This document shows, in pieces, positions 17,870 to 27,869 of a stretch of DNA of 41,886 bases. The DNA is from Desulfobulbaceae bacterium (GTDB lineage: Bacteria > Desulfobacterota > Desulfobulbia > Desulfobulbales > Desulfobulbaceae): positions 1-41,886 of the forward strand of contig JAUWLT010000003.1 in assembly GCA_030613515.1 (NCBI GenBank), in the 5' to 3' direction. Below the pieces are notes generated by a model, which worked only from the letters and a program-made list of their open reading frames with translations, did no database searches and was not told the DNA's origin. Numbering within the stretch: position 1 is the first letter of the stretch; every line of letters begins with the position of its first letter. The position numbers and the translations under genes are program-made.

Positions 17870-19162
17870 TCACCTCGCATCCAGATAATCACTGTACCAG
17901 AGGCTACCAAGAGGAAAACCCTCATCTACCATGGCTTTGACGGTCGCATCGTCGCTGGCCCTGCGGATACTCGAAAAACCATCCGTACCCTTTTCAAGAA
18001 TCCATGTCTCATCCGGTGCGAGCGCATCAACAAAATAGGGTTGATGGGTTGTGATAAAGAGTTGTGGTGCGTTCTTTTTGCCGGTTGCATGTGTACGGAA
18101 TTCAGTAGCCAAGGTTTCGAGGAGTTTGTGATAAAGACCGTTTTCAGGTTCTTCAATACAGATAAACGGCGGAGGTGTTGGGTCTTCTAATAACAGCAAG
18201 TAGGCAAAGACTTTTAAGGTGCCATCGGACATTTGCTGAGAGTAAAACGGATCATCAAAGCCTTTGTCGTTAAAACGGAGAAGCAAACGTTTATCAGAAC
18301 TCTCTTCGGTATCGATTCTATCAACGCCGGGGATTTTATCAGCAATTCGATTAAGGATTTTCTTAAAACGTCTCGGATGTTCACGCTCCATGAACTGAAC
18401 GACATTGCCAAGATTGTCTCCGTGTATATTCAAATGTCTTTGTGGGCCGGCCAAGGGAAGACTGCGTGCGGCATCAGGTGTAAAGTAACTCAAATACCAT
18501 CCTTCGATGAACTGTCGAAAAGCCGATATCCGCGGATGTTGTTTCAGGGCACCAAGAGTTGCAATGCCAAGCTTACGTTTGTCCTGCAGTTCAATAATCT
18601 CTGTTTCACGGCTTTCTTCTTTTTGTGATGTTGCTTCAATTTTTTCAATCAATTTGGATAAGTCAAAACCTGCCTTACCTTCATCAATCTGCTGCCCCAA
18701 TCCCTCGCCTTTCCACACAACGCCTTTACCTTCATTCAACATAAGAAACGAGAAGGGCCAGCCATGTTTTTGTCCTTTACGGCGCTGGCGAAGACGTTCT
18801 AATTTTACATAGGGGCGACCGGTTTTATCGGCATCAATGGCAAGCTCATAGGTGATTGGCCGGGCTTTCCCATCTTGTTTGTAATATACCTGGAACTCAA
18901 TAGGGCCATTCTCACCCTGAGAACGAATACGGTCAAATCCTCCCCGTCCTCTGACATCACAAGCTTCTTCAACACCTAATTTCAGACAATCTGCAAGAAA
19001 GCCAAAAGCATCGAACAGGGAACTCTTGCCGACACCGTTTTTGCCAATAACCGCTGTCATTGGTGTTAGTGGCTGAGCTTGTTGCATGTTCCACAGTTTC
19101 CCGAGGGTTACGTCTTTCAATACCCGGTAATTTTTAATCCTGAATCCTTCTATTTTTGCCAT
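17870..19162 (-). CDS. AAA family (RecF/SMC-like) ATPase
   Basis: IEGFRIKNYRVLKDVTLGKL...MTAVIGKNGVGKSSLFDAFGFLADCL...QQMSDGTLKVFAYLLLLEDPTPPPFICIEEPENGLYHKLLETLATEFR...QLFITTHQPYFVDAL. Confidence 0.9.
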   Translation of the reverse strand: MAKIEGFRIKNYRVLKDVTLGKLWNMQQAQPLTPMTAVIGKNGVGKSSLFDAFGFLADCLKLGVEEACDVRGRGGFDRIRSQGENGPIEFQVYYKQDGKARPITYELAIDADKTGRPYVKLERLRQRRKGQKHGWPFSFLMLNEGKGVVWKGEGLGQQIDEGKAGFDLSKLIEKIEATSQKEESRETEIIELQDKRKLGIATLGALKQHPRISAFRQFIEGWYLSYFTPDAARSLPLAGPQRHLNIHGDNLGNVVQFMEREHPRRFKKILNRIADKIPGVDRIDTEESSDKRLLLRFNDKGFDDPFYSQQMSDGTLKVFAYLLLLEDPTPPPFICIEEPENGLYHKLLETLATEFRTHATGKKNAPQLFITTHQPYFVDALAPDETWILEKGTDGFSSIRRASDDATVKAMVDEGFPLGSLWYSDYLDAR

Positions 19163-19164
19163 GG

Positions 19165-20667
19165 TTATTTTTCTCCTAAAGTTTTCGGTTCGAGTAACCG
19201 TCCGGAAAAGGCCTTTTTTAGAATTGATTGACGGAGGTGTTCTGCTCGTATTATATTTGCATCCACTTCTCTTTCTATTTCTTTCAATAACGAAACCCTT
19301 CTATCCACCTCTGCTACAATCGCACTTTGTTCAGCCGGAGAGCATAACGGAGTTGCGCAATTTTTTAGCTGCGTTGTATTGATACGGGGTCTGGTGGCAC
19401 CATGTATTTCATTTACCAATTGCTCATAACTACATCTTGATCCGAAAAATATTTCAAGAAATCGATTCAAGATTATTTCACCATGAACACGCACACAAAA
19501 ACAATCGGCTTTATTAACGGCAGCTTCGATATGTTTTGGGAGTACGACTACACGAGTACTACCTGCAATAAATGAAGAAAAAATAATATCTCCAAAGCTA
19601 ACTTTGTGCTTTTCCAAACTAAGATATTTACTTTCAGATACATATGTCCTCTTTCTATCGATAAATTCCAGCTCTCCGATATTCTCCAGACGAATAACTC
19701 GGACACCTTGTCTAACATAATCACTACTCTTAAGATTTGAACCGAACGGTCCGTCAAACACCTCTAAGTTAAAATTGCCTAGTTTTAACCAAGTCCACTC
19801 CGATGGTAGTCCTGGCAACCTATCCAACTCATCTGTTCTTAAAGGCAATAACTCTTTTGTCTTTCTTGGTTTTGCAGGTTTTTTACCTCTTTTTTCAGAT
19901 AGTTCCCACGATTTAACAACCTCTTTCCATTCCCATAGCTGTGCCTTGTAGCGTTCTTTTCGTTCAGTGTTTATTCGTTCCAGGAGTTTGGCGGCGGGTT
20001 CAACATCGGGATGTTGTTTACGCCATTCTTCGGTGAGCTTGCCTTCGACGGCGGCTTTGAGGACGGCGGCTTTGTAGCGTTTGAGGTTGGCCTTGACGCG
20101 CTTGAGGTTGGCAACGGCTTCATCAAGCCGGGAGAATTGTTTTTCGATTTCCGCAACGATGCGTTTTTGTTGTTCGAGGGGGGCGACTCTAATCGGAGTT
20201 TGACCGAGAGTTTTTAAATAGACACCTTTCTGGGCAGTGCCCCGTGCATTCTCAACAAAATGTCTTTGAATAAAAGGAGATTGAAGTTGATACATCAAGT
20301 ATTTTGGAAGTATCTTAAGGGGCGTCAAGATAGCAACGCTTCGTTGAAGAGTAAAATCTTTTAAACCAGCCGGAACAACTGCAGAACGGCCTATAGTGCC
20401 GACTATCGTAAGAAGGACATCACCAGGATCGATACGAGTTCGTGTATGTTCTTTTTTAAAATCGTTTTCAGAGATGAAACGAAACTTATCGAAAACTATT
20501 TGATTGTTCTTTATATTTCGAGCGCTCAACATCGGAAACCCGTAATTCGTTTTTTTAGGTGGGTTGTGTGAGCCGTCCACTAGTTTCGAGACAACTTCTT
20601 TAAGGGCAACGCTTTCCCAATTTTCTGGTAAAGGACCCATGTTTTCTTTATCATTAAGGCTGGTCAT
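19165..20667 (-). CDS. hsdS: Type I restriction-modification specificity subunit HsdS
   Basis: LPENWESVALKEVVSKLVDGSHNPPKKTNYGFPMLSARNI...PLEQQKRIVAEIEKQFSRLDEAVANLKRVKANLKRYKAAVLKAAVEGKLTEEWR...LPSEWTWLKLG. Confidence 0.94.
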   Translation of the reverse strand: MTSLNDKENMGPLPENWESVALKEVVSKLVDGSHNPPKKTNYGFPMLSARNIKNNQIVFDKFRFISENDFKKEHTRTRIDPGDVLLTIVGTIGRSAVVPAGLKDFTLQRSVAILTPLKILPKYLMYQLQSPFIQRHFVENARGTAQKGVYLKTLGQTPIRVAPLEQQKRIVAEIEKQFSRLDEAVANLKRVKANLKRYKAAVLKAAVEGKLTEEWRKQHPDVEPAAKLLERINTERKERYKAQLWEWKEVVKSWELSEKRGKKPAKPRKTKELLPLRTDELDRLPGLPSEWTWLKLGNFNLEVFDGPFGSNLKSSDYVRQGVRVIRLENIGELEFIDRKRTYVSESKYLSLEKHKVSFGDIIFSSFIAGSTRVVVLPKHIEAAVNKADCFCVRVHGEIILNRFLEIFFGSRCSYEQLVNEIHGATRPRINTTQLKNCATPLCSPAEQSAIVAEVDRRVSLLKEIEREVDANIIRAEHLRQSILKKAFSGRLLEPKTLGEK

Positions 20668-23462
20668 GCTGCCAACGTCTCGTTTAACTGCTCAATAATT
20701 ATGTCCAGCTCATCGCCAAAGAGCTGATGCACCTTGCCCAGTCCGCCTTGTTGTGAAAAGGGTGCATAATCAAAATCATCGGTGTCAATGCCGAGATTGG
20801 CGGCAATATGGTCACGGATCATGGTCAGCCACTGGCGCTGTTCATGGGTAAATTTCCTGCCTGATGATTCCTGCCGGGCGAGCCAGGCATTGAAATTAAC
20901 TTCGACCTTTTCCGGAAACGGCACCAGCTCATTCTCCTGGTGCATGGCAAAACGGACCAGGGAAACCAGGTCGGTTAAGATATGCGGCGCATTGGCCCCT
21001 TTAACCTTGGCCTTCTCCAGGGCAGCGTAAGCATCCCAGAGGCTGTCGACCCGGAAATGGTGCGGCGGTTTTTCAATCAATGCGGCCAGTTCCTTGATAT
21101 CCTCAAAGCGCAACCGGCTCTTGTAGGGCTTGGAGTACAAAACCTGCAGGGCGGTGATCTCGTCACGGTTATCATTCACAAACTTTTCAAAGGACTGGGT
21201 CATGGACTTGACTTTTTCCAGGGCCTCGGCCGAAAATTCAGCAGAGAGAAGCTGATCTTCACTGATGTTGTCAATGACCTGCTCGTGCTTTTTCTTGACC
21301 TCGACCAGGAAGTTGCGGAGTTCAGGATTATGGAATGGTAGAGTGGCTTCGGCGATTAATTGGCTTGCAGCCTGTTTGATCTGCGCATCATCCGGATCAA
21401 CCCCGTCATTATCCTGTCCGGCCCTTTCAATATGGTTGTCGGGTTTGATGCTGGTAACCAGATCGGTAGTCAACTGCTCCAGGGTTTTGCCGCCGGAAAG
21501 TTCGGTTACCTGTTGGTCATCCTCCAATGTAATCTGCCGTCCGATGCGGGCTATTCGGGCAGCCAGCGACGAGATCACATCCGGCTCAGTGTTGCCGAGG
21601 CTCACAGCCTGCAGGAGTTTTTCAAGACTGACTGTGGGCTTTCTCTCCATGGGCCGGGAATCGGTCTTGTCCATCTCGCAGACACCAACACAATCGACAA
21701 TAATGAAGTGGTCCTTGACCCTGGCATCCGGGGTGACCGACTGCAGGTCGTTGGAGTTGATGATCCGCACGCCGCGGCCTTTCATCTGCTCAAAAAAGGA
21801 GCGGGATTTCACAGCCCGCATGAACATGACGATTTCCAATGGCTTGATGTCCGTGCCGGTGGCGATCATATCAACAGTCACGGCAATACGGGGGTTGAAG
21901 CTGTTGCGGAATTCGGCAATCAGTTCTTCGGGTTTCCTGCCGGTGGTCTTGTAAGTGATCTTCTGGGCGAAATTATTGCCCTTGCCAAACTCCTCGCGGA
22001 CAATCTTGACAATATCCTCAGCGTGGCTGTCGTCTTTGGCAAAGATCAGGGTCTTGGGCACATATTCCCGGCCCGGGAAAATTTCGGTCAGCACCTTGTC
22101 CCGAAAAGTTTGTATAATCTTACGGATCTGGTCAACAGCCACCACGTCGCGGTCGAGCCTGTTGGGATCGTACTCAAAATCCTCTTCCAGTTTTTCCCAG
22201 CGGGTGGTGCGGGTCTCGCGGTCTCGTTTGTCGATATAGTAGCCGGACTCGACCTTGGAGCCTTGTTCAGTGATTTTGGTCTTGATCCGGTAAACATCAT
22301 AGTTGACGTTGACACCATCGGCCACGGCCCGTTCATGATCATATTCCATGACCAGGTTGCGGTTGAAAAAACCAAAGGTCTGCTTGGACGGGGTGGCGGT
22401 GAGTCCGATCAGATGGACATCAAAATACTCCAGCACCTGCCGCCAGAGGTTGTAGATGGAGCGGTGACATTCATCGGTTATAATGAAATCAAAGGTGGAG
22501 ATTGGAATATTGGGATTGTATTCCAGGGGCAGGACCTCTTTGAACAGGCTGTCCAGCCCCTGGATAGATTGATCCTCAACCTCTTCGGGCAGCTCCTGGC
22601 CTTTAAGCATCGAGTAGAGCCGTTGGATGGTGGAGATACAGACCCGGGCAGTGGTATCGATAGTATTTGAGGTGAGTCGCTGGACAATGAATTCCTCACT
22701 GAACTTGAAGTTGTTGTATGGCGAAACGTATTGCTGGAACTCTTTTAAGGTCTGCTTGCCCAGGTTGCCGCGATCGACCAGAAAGAGGACGCGCCGGGCA
22801 CCGGCAAACTTTATGAGCCGGTAGATGATGCTGATGGCAGTGAAAGTTTTGCCGCTGCCGGTGGCCATCTGGATCAGGGAACGGGGACAGTCTTTGGGCA
22901 GGGACTTCTCCAGGTTACGAACCGCCTGGATCTGAGCGGGCCAGAAACCATCTTCAATGAGCTCCGGCATGTTGCGCAGGCGGCCTCGGAGGGTGGTTGA
23001 TCGGTGGAGGTATTCGGGGCTGGCTTCACCGGTTTGGTTGAATCCCTTCTCTGCTTCCTCGAAGATGTAGTCCGGTTTATGAAAGGCAAAGACCTGCCGG
23101 GAGCGGGGTTCGGGGTCGAGATTGTTGGTAAATCTGGTTTCATCCCCTGTGGATTCGTAACAGAAAGGCAGCGGAGTGGACCAGGCGGGCAGGCCATCGG
23201 GTAGACCTTTGGAGTATTTGTCGGATTGGGTTTCAACCCCGGTCAGGGTGGTGCCGGTTTTTTTAGCCTCGATAACGCCTGCAGCCCTGCCGTCCACATA
23301 GAGAAGATAATCGGCAAAGCCATGGCCCGATTTAAGGGGAAATTCACGAATAGCAACACCCTTGCCGGCAAAAATATTGGTGTCTTTGACATCCTGAACA
23401 AGCCAACCCGCCTGGGTAAGAAGCTGATTAATTTTTTCGCGGGCGTGAATTTCGCAGGTCAT
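20664..23462 (-). CDS. hsdR: Type I restriction endonuclease subunit HsdR
   Basis: GHGFADYLLYVDGRAAGVIEAKKTG...QMATGSGKTFTAISIIYRLIKFAGARRVLFLVDR...FIITDECHRSIYNLWRQVLEYFDVHLIGLTATP. Confidence 0.95.
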   Translation of the reverse strand: MTCEIHAREKINQLLTQAGWLVQDVKDTNIFAGKGVAIREFPLKSGHGFADYLLYVDGRAAGVIEAKKTGTTLTGVETQSDKYSKGLPDGLPAWSTPLPFCYESTGDETRFTNNLDPEPRSRQVFAFHKPDYIFEEAEKGFNQTGEASPEYLHRSTTLRGRLRNMPELIEDGFWPAQIQAVRNLEKSLPKDCPRSLIQMATGSGKTFTAISIIYRLIKFAGARRVLFLVDRGNLGKQTLKEFQQYVSPYNNFKFSEEFIVQRLTSNTIDTTARVCISTIQRLYSMLKGQELPEEVEDQSIQGLDSLFKEVLPLEYNPNIPISTFDFIITDECHRSIYNLWRQVLEYFDVHLIGLTATPSKQTFGFFNRNLVMEYDHERAVADGVNVNYDVYRIKTKITEQGSKVESGYYIDKRDRETRTTRWEKLEEDFEYDPNRLDRDVVAVDQIRKIIQTFRDKVLTEIFPGREYVPKTLIFAKDDSHAEDIVKIVREEFGKGNNFAQKITYKTTGRKPEELIAEFRNSFNPRIAVTVDMIATGTDIKPLEIVMFMRAVKSRSFFEQMKGRGVRIINSNDLQSVTPDARVKDHFIIVDCVGVCEMDKTDSRPMERKPTVSLEKLLQAVSLGNTEPDVISSLAARIARIGRQITLEDDQQVTELSGGKTLEQLTTDLVTSIKPDNHIERAGQDNDGVDPDDAQIKQAASQLIAEATLPFHNPELRNFLVEVKKKHEQVIDNISEDQLLSAEFSAEALEKVKSMTQSFEKFVNDNRDEITALQVLYSKPYKSRLRFEDIKELAALIEKPPHHFRVDSLWDAYAALEKAKVKGANAPHILTDLVSLVRFAMHQENELVPFPEKVEVNFNAWLARQESSGRKFTHEQRQWLTMIRDHIAANLGIDTDDFDYAPFSQQGGLGKVHQLFGDELDIIIEQLNETLAA

Positions 23463-23603
23463 ATCGTTTGTATAGGGTTAATAAGTATTCAAAAATGGGG
23501 CTCATCTGTTTTCAATTTTCTCTTCTAAATAGTCAGCAGTGATGATGGGTTTATCTTTTGCTGAAAACTATTCCCTATTCCTTCTATTCCTTTTATCAAA
23601 TAT

Positions 23604-24752
23604 TCAGATGAATAGCGGCTTTCCACTGGCGACAATCTGAAGCGGTACACTTTCCACCTGTTCTGTTATGGGGAAACGCTTAGTTCCAGGATATACTATA
23701 GCCACCCGGTCAAGTCCCAGATCTTCAATTGCAATACGAATGGAAGGGGTCAGGCGCGGCGTGTCGGTACGCTTGCATTCTACGCCAAGCAATCTGCTGC
23801 CTTGTCGTAAAATAAGGTCGATTTCCGCACCCTGATGGGTGGCCCAGAAAAACGCTTCGTCATACGGTTCCGCCATCAATATTTGTTCGATTACAAATCC
23901 TTCCCATGAGGCTCCTATCTTAGGATGGGAAAGAAGTGCCTTGAGTGAATCGATACCCAGCAACTGGTGCAGAAGTCCGCTGTCACGAACGTAGATTTTC
24001 GGCGCTTTCACCTGGCGTTTTCGTAAATTTGCATGGAAAGGTTGCAGTTGGCGGATCATGAAAGCATCGGATAGCAGATCCAGGTGACGGCGGGTGGTTG
24101 ATTCGTTTACTCCCAAAGCCCGGGCCGGCTCCGCTGCATTCCAGGTCTGACCGTGATAATGGGCCAGCATTGTCCAAAAACGCTGCAAGGCAACAGCAGG
24201 CACACGTATACCCCACTGTGGGAAGTCACGCTCCAGCAAAATTTGGATAAAATTTTTGCGCCATGAAATGCTGGTTTTTTCATCTCCAGCCAGATAGGAA
24301 AGCGGAAAGCCGCCGCGTAACCATAGTGATTGCTCCGCTTCATGGCCAAGCTCCTGCATCGAAAAACCACTGATGGTTACCTGTTCCATCCGCCCTGCAA
24401 GGCTTTCAGAGGTCTGCCGCAACAGATCTCCCGAAGCGCTACCGAGGATTAGAAAACGTGCAGGAGTTTTTTCGCGATCTGCCAGTACACGCAGAACCGG
24501 AAAGAGATCAGGTCGCCGTTGTACTTCATCGATCACCACTAAGCCTTCCAGTGGTTTGAGCGCAGTCATCGGTTCGTCAAGCCGTGCAAGGCTGGCTGGA
24601 TCTTCCAGGTCAAAATAGTTGACGGAATCTTCAGAGAGCAACTCTCCGGCCAACGTTGTCTTGCCGCACTGGCGTGGCCCGGTCAACACTACCACACGGC
24701 TTCGGGCAAGACTCTTTTTTAGTTTGTTAAGTATGGCAAGGCGTTTAATCAT
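23604..24752 (-). CDS. ATP-binding protein, AAA_14 plus DUF4143
   Basis: VVVLTGPRQCGKTTLAGELL...YFDLEDPASLARLDEP...LVVIDEVQRRPDLFPVLRVLADR...ARFLILGSASGDLLRQ...GFVIEQILMAEP...GAEIDLILRQGSRLLGVECK. Confidence 0.92.
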   Translation of the reverse strand: MIKRLAILNKLKKSLARSRVVVLTGPRQCGKTTLAGELLSEDSVNYFDLEDPASLARLDEPMTALKPLEGLVVIDEVQRRPDLFPVLRVLADREKTPARFLILGSASGDLLRQTSESLAGRMEQVTISGFSMQELGHEAEQSLWLRGGFPLSYLAGDEKTSISWRKNFIQILLERDFPQWGIRVPAVALQRFWTMLAHYHGQTWNAAEPARALGVNESTTRRHLDLLSDAFMIRQLQPFHANLRKRQVKAPKIYVRDSGLLHQLLGIDSLKALLSHPKIGASWEGFVIEQILMAEPYDEAFFWATHQGAEIDLILRQGSRLLGVECKRTDTPRLTPSIRIAIEDLGLDRVAIVYPGTKRFPITEQVESVPLQIVASGKPLFI

Positions 24753-24861
24753 GGCTTGACATTACCATGAAAATCGAGCAGCGCAAGTAAGAATTTCATG
24801 GTCTGACGGTGGGCAGTCAATCTGCTTTATGTAATGCCTGCAGCTATCCTGGTGACACTAC

Positions 24862-24896
24862 AAAAAAACCCTCGCAATCAATGAAGATTACGAGGG
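24862..24896 (-). terminator. Rho-independent terminator-like hairpin
   Basis: On minus: CCCTCGTAATC TTCATT GATTGCGAGGG followed by TTTTTTT. Confidence 0.6.
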
Positions 24897-25020
24897 CTGC
24901 GTAAACATGGTGGCGATGCAGGAAATCCAACAAGTACAGTAATTACTTAAAATAATACTAATATTTCAAATCTTGACAAATCGGGAGGCCTATATGCTGA
25001 GGATGTTCATCAGCACAGCT

Positions 25021-25058
25021 AGTTAAATGACCCCCGGCTTTGCCGGGGTCATTTAACT
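25021..25058. repeat. Long inverted repeat / hairpin
   Basis: AGTTAAATGACCCCCGGC (25021-25038) TTT GCCGGGGTCATTTAACT (25042-25058): 17 bp paired with one bulged C; + strand followed by TTTTGTTTT. Confidence 0.75.
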
Positions 25059-25212
25059 TTTGTTTTAATAGTTCATTTTCTTTTCGCAAACAGGCACATT
25101 CAGTACGTGACTTTTTCAGCTGTTTTGTTAAAATCTTAACGGTTGTCATTCGCATATGATCAAGTCATACCACTGCCGGGTATCATGTTGGCCACTTCTT
25201 CTCTATATTAGA

Positions 25213-26547
25213 CTATTGAGCAGTGGCATTAACATATTGCGGAATATTATCAATGCCAAGGGCAAGCCACTGAGGTTCATAGTCCGGGTAAGAAGCCAGA
25301 AGTTTCTTTGATTTATCTTTGAGGATATTCATATTAATCCTCTTCTTATTCATTTTAATTTCAGCCATAATAATAGTCTTCTCGATATCATTAATTGCAA
25401 CCAGATCAATTTCGTTCAGATTCTTTTTCTCCCAATATGTACCCAGCTGATTATATTTACCGCTGGCTGCAAAAAGATCATGAAAAAATTGTTCAAGAAT
25501 ACGACCACAATATGTTTGAAAATCACGTAAAATTATCTGTCTGATATAACCAAAATTACCGGTTTCAACTGCACTCCAGTTGCGATGTATGAAACGGAAC
25601 CAAAACTTAAGAAAATGGTCTTCAAGGCAGTATTTGACAAGCCTGGCATTGGGCTTGGCGTTAATGGGCCTGATTCTGCTGATAAGATTATAGTCATTTT
25701 CCAGCCTGCTTAAGTAACCACCGATATTTCTTTCCATCGCAGATTCAATCTCACCACGGCTTGTTTTTCCACGGCTTATCAGTTCAAGGATGGAGAAGTA
25801 GGTTCCGTATTCTTTGCCAAACTCTTCAATGAGCACATTTTTTCCCTCCTGCAAAAATGGGGAGTACTCCGACACCATAAATTCCAGCATGTTCGTGAGA
25901 GTTCCGTCACTGTTACTGATAAGGCTGTCAATATACTTTGGCATTCCACCGGTTAGAACGTACCACTCAAACAATGTTCTGGATTTGTCGAGCTTATGAT
26001 CCGTGAGGATCTGGTTCAGGGTAGAGATAGAAAATGGTTTGAGAGAAATTATTCGGTCTGCTCTGCCAAAAAGTGGTTCTTTGGAATTTTGAAATATCTT
26101 GTTGATAAGGGAATATACAGAGCCAATGCAGATAAGGTTCAGATGAGCCTTGTCTTTACCCAGATCCCAAAGGTGTTGTAACTCGGAGTAAACTGCGGAG
26201 TTGATCGTATAAAATTCCTGAAACTCATCAAGGATGAGAGTAAATTGCTCTGTTTCGGCCAGCTGAAGCAGTAAGGCGAAGATATCCTTGAAAGACCGGA
26301 TTTCACCAATAACCGGAACTGAAAAAAGATTGTTTATTTCTGTTAGAAACTCTTCGCAGAGTAACTTTTCAGATTTCTTGGCGATAAAAAAATACAGATG
26401 CTTATGGTCACGGGCAAACTCCAGAGCAAGCTTTGTTTTACCAACTCGCCGACGACCAGTCAGTACAGTCATTCGAGCAGTATCTGCTGTTTGTTCTTTA
26501 AGTTGGTTAAGAAGTTTTAATTCTTGCGTACGGGCATAAAATTCCAT
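25213..26547 (-). CDS. Archaeal-ATPase-type ATP-binding protein (DUF234-like C-terminus)
   Basis: MEFYARTQELKLLNQLKE...TVLTGRRRVGKTKLALEFA...FTLILDEFQEFYTIN...LICIGSVYSLINKIFQNSKEPLFGRADRIISLKPFS...YLSRLENDYNLISRIRPINAKPNARLVKYCLEDHFLKFWFRFI. Confidence 0.88.
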   Translation of the reverse strand: MEFYARTQELKLLNQLKEQTADTARMTVLTGRRRVGKTKLALEFARDHKHLYFFIAKKSEKLLCEEFLTEINNLFSVPVIGEIRSFKDIFALLLQLAETEQFTLILDEFQEFYTINSAVYSELQHLWDLGKDKAHLNLICIGSVYSLINKIFQNSKEPLFGRADRIISLKPFSISTLNQILTDHKLDKSRTLFEWYVLTGGMPKYIDSLISNSDGTLTNMLEFMVSEYSPFLQEGKNVLIEEFGKEYGTYFSILELISRGKTSRGEIESAMERNIGGYLSRLENDYNLISRIRPINAKPNARLVKYCLEDHFLKFWFRFIHRNWSAVETGNFGYIRQIILRDFQTYCGRILEQFFHDLFAASGKYNQLGTYWEKKNLNEIDLVAINDIEKTIIMAEIKMNKKRINMNILKDKSKKLLASYPDYEPQWLALGIDNIPQYVNATAQ

Positions 26548-26591
26548 AAGCTCCCTCCGTTAAGAAACTCCTGTTACTGTAACCCGTGTTT

Positions 26592-27520
26592 CTATGTAGC
26601 GCAAGTATCTTGTGTTATTTTGTTTCCCTCCCTATTCACCAGCCGATCCAAATAATCTGCCCAGTGTTGCATCATTTCCCTGCGCTCGGGGACATCGGCA
26701 AAATTATACGAGGCCCGAATGCTGTTACGTTCAGCGTGGGCAAGCTGGTGTTCAATGGCGTTCCGGTTTTCCATCTCTGCTCGTTCAACAGGGTACTGGC
26801 CACTCCTGAATCGGTGACCGCTCATCTCTTCCTTGGCATATCCCATGCATCTCAAGGCCGCAAGGACAGCGTTGTTGCTCATGGGTCTCATGTCAGTGTG
26901 AGGGCTTGGAAAAACAAAACGGCCATGCCGGATTTCCTGTAAGATCTCCCGTGCCTGTCGTACCAGGGCGAACAAAGACCAATGGTGCAAAGCGTAGAGC
27001 ACATCGTGTAACAATACTACCCTGGTAGTCGGCAATAGCCCGGAGCAGGCCACGATTTCCTTCGGATCGGTGATGGTGGCCATATGTTTGCCATTGGCCG
27101 GAGGAAGGGCACCGCGCAGATCGCCACTTGGATCACGTTCAGCCCTTCCAGTGGCAACTGTGTAGCGAAAAACCCGTCCACAATTCTGCTGTGTCCGGTA
27201 GGCGGTTTCAAGGATGCCCTTTGCCTCGATTCTTCTGAGAACGGTCAACAGCTCCTGGGTGGTAATGGATTTGATCGGCTTTGAACCAATCCAGGGAAAG
27301 ACATAGAGTTCAAAACGCCGGATGATCTTGTCGGCATGACTTGTTGACCAGGAGGGAGCAAACTTGCCATGCCACTCGCGGGCAATAATCTCAAAAGTTT
27401 CGGTTTCCTGGGTGTCAGCAGCCTTTTGCGCTTTTTTGGTGACGCTAAGATCAACTCCGTTGGCCAATAACGACCGTGCCTGTTCACGCTTTTGCCTGGC
27501 TTCGACAGCGGTATGACTTG
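26592..27520 (-). pseudogene. Decayed P4-type tyrosine recombinase (integrase)
   Basis: ARQKREQARSLLANGVDLSVTKKAQKA...EIIAREWHGKFAPSWSTSHADKIIRRFELYVFPWIGSKPIKSITTQELL...VFPSPHTDMRPMSNNAVLAALRCMGYAKEEMSGHRFRS...IEHQLAHAE...ERREMMQHWADYLD. N-terminus missing, central catalytic region deleted, degenerate around the HxFR box. Confidence 0.88.
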
Positions 27521-27734
27521 ATCATATGCGAGGGAAATATCAGGGTATGCACCAAAGGAAAGCTTTTCTCTTTCCCCTCGAAACGATATTTGAATTTCCA
27601 GAATTTTCCTCCAGTAGGGGTGACAAGGAAAAAAAGGCCCCCAAAACTTCTAGGTCTCACCATATCTTACTGTAGCTTACTGGACAATAGAAAAAGAAAA
27701 AGTAATATATTTCGGGTAGTTCCGAACCATTGAA

Positions 27735-27869
27735 AGAAAATCCATCACTTAGATGCCTCTACGGTAGGGAGGCAAGACACCTCGACAGACCTCCAATTTT
27801 ACATCTTTCTATAATCATTAGATATTTTAAATGTTAGCTGAGTTACGGTTTTTAGGAGATATCATGACT
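27735..27869. repeat. ~130-bp dispersed direct repeat, copy 1 (uninterrupted)
   Basis: agaaaatccatcacttagatgcctctacggtagggaggcaagacacctcgacagacctccaattttacatc...gatattttaaatgttagctgagttacggtttttaggagatatcatgact; near-identical to copy 2. Confidence 0.8.

Noticed and set aside
21360-22670. 436-aa + strand ORF opposite hsdR
   Set aside because: Fully antisense to a well-supported HsdR; no recognisable motif; an artefact of codon bias on the opposite strand.
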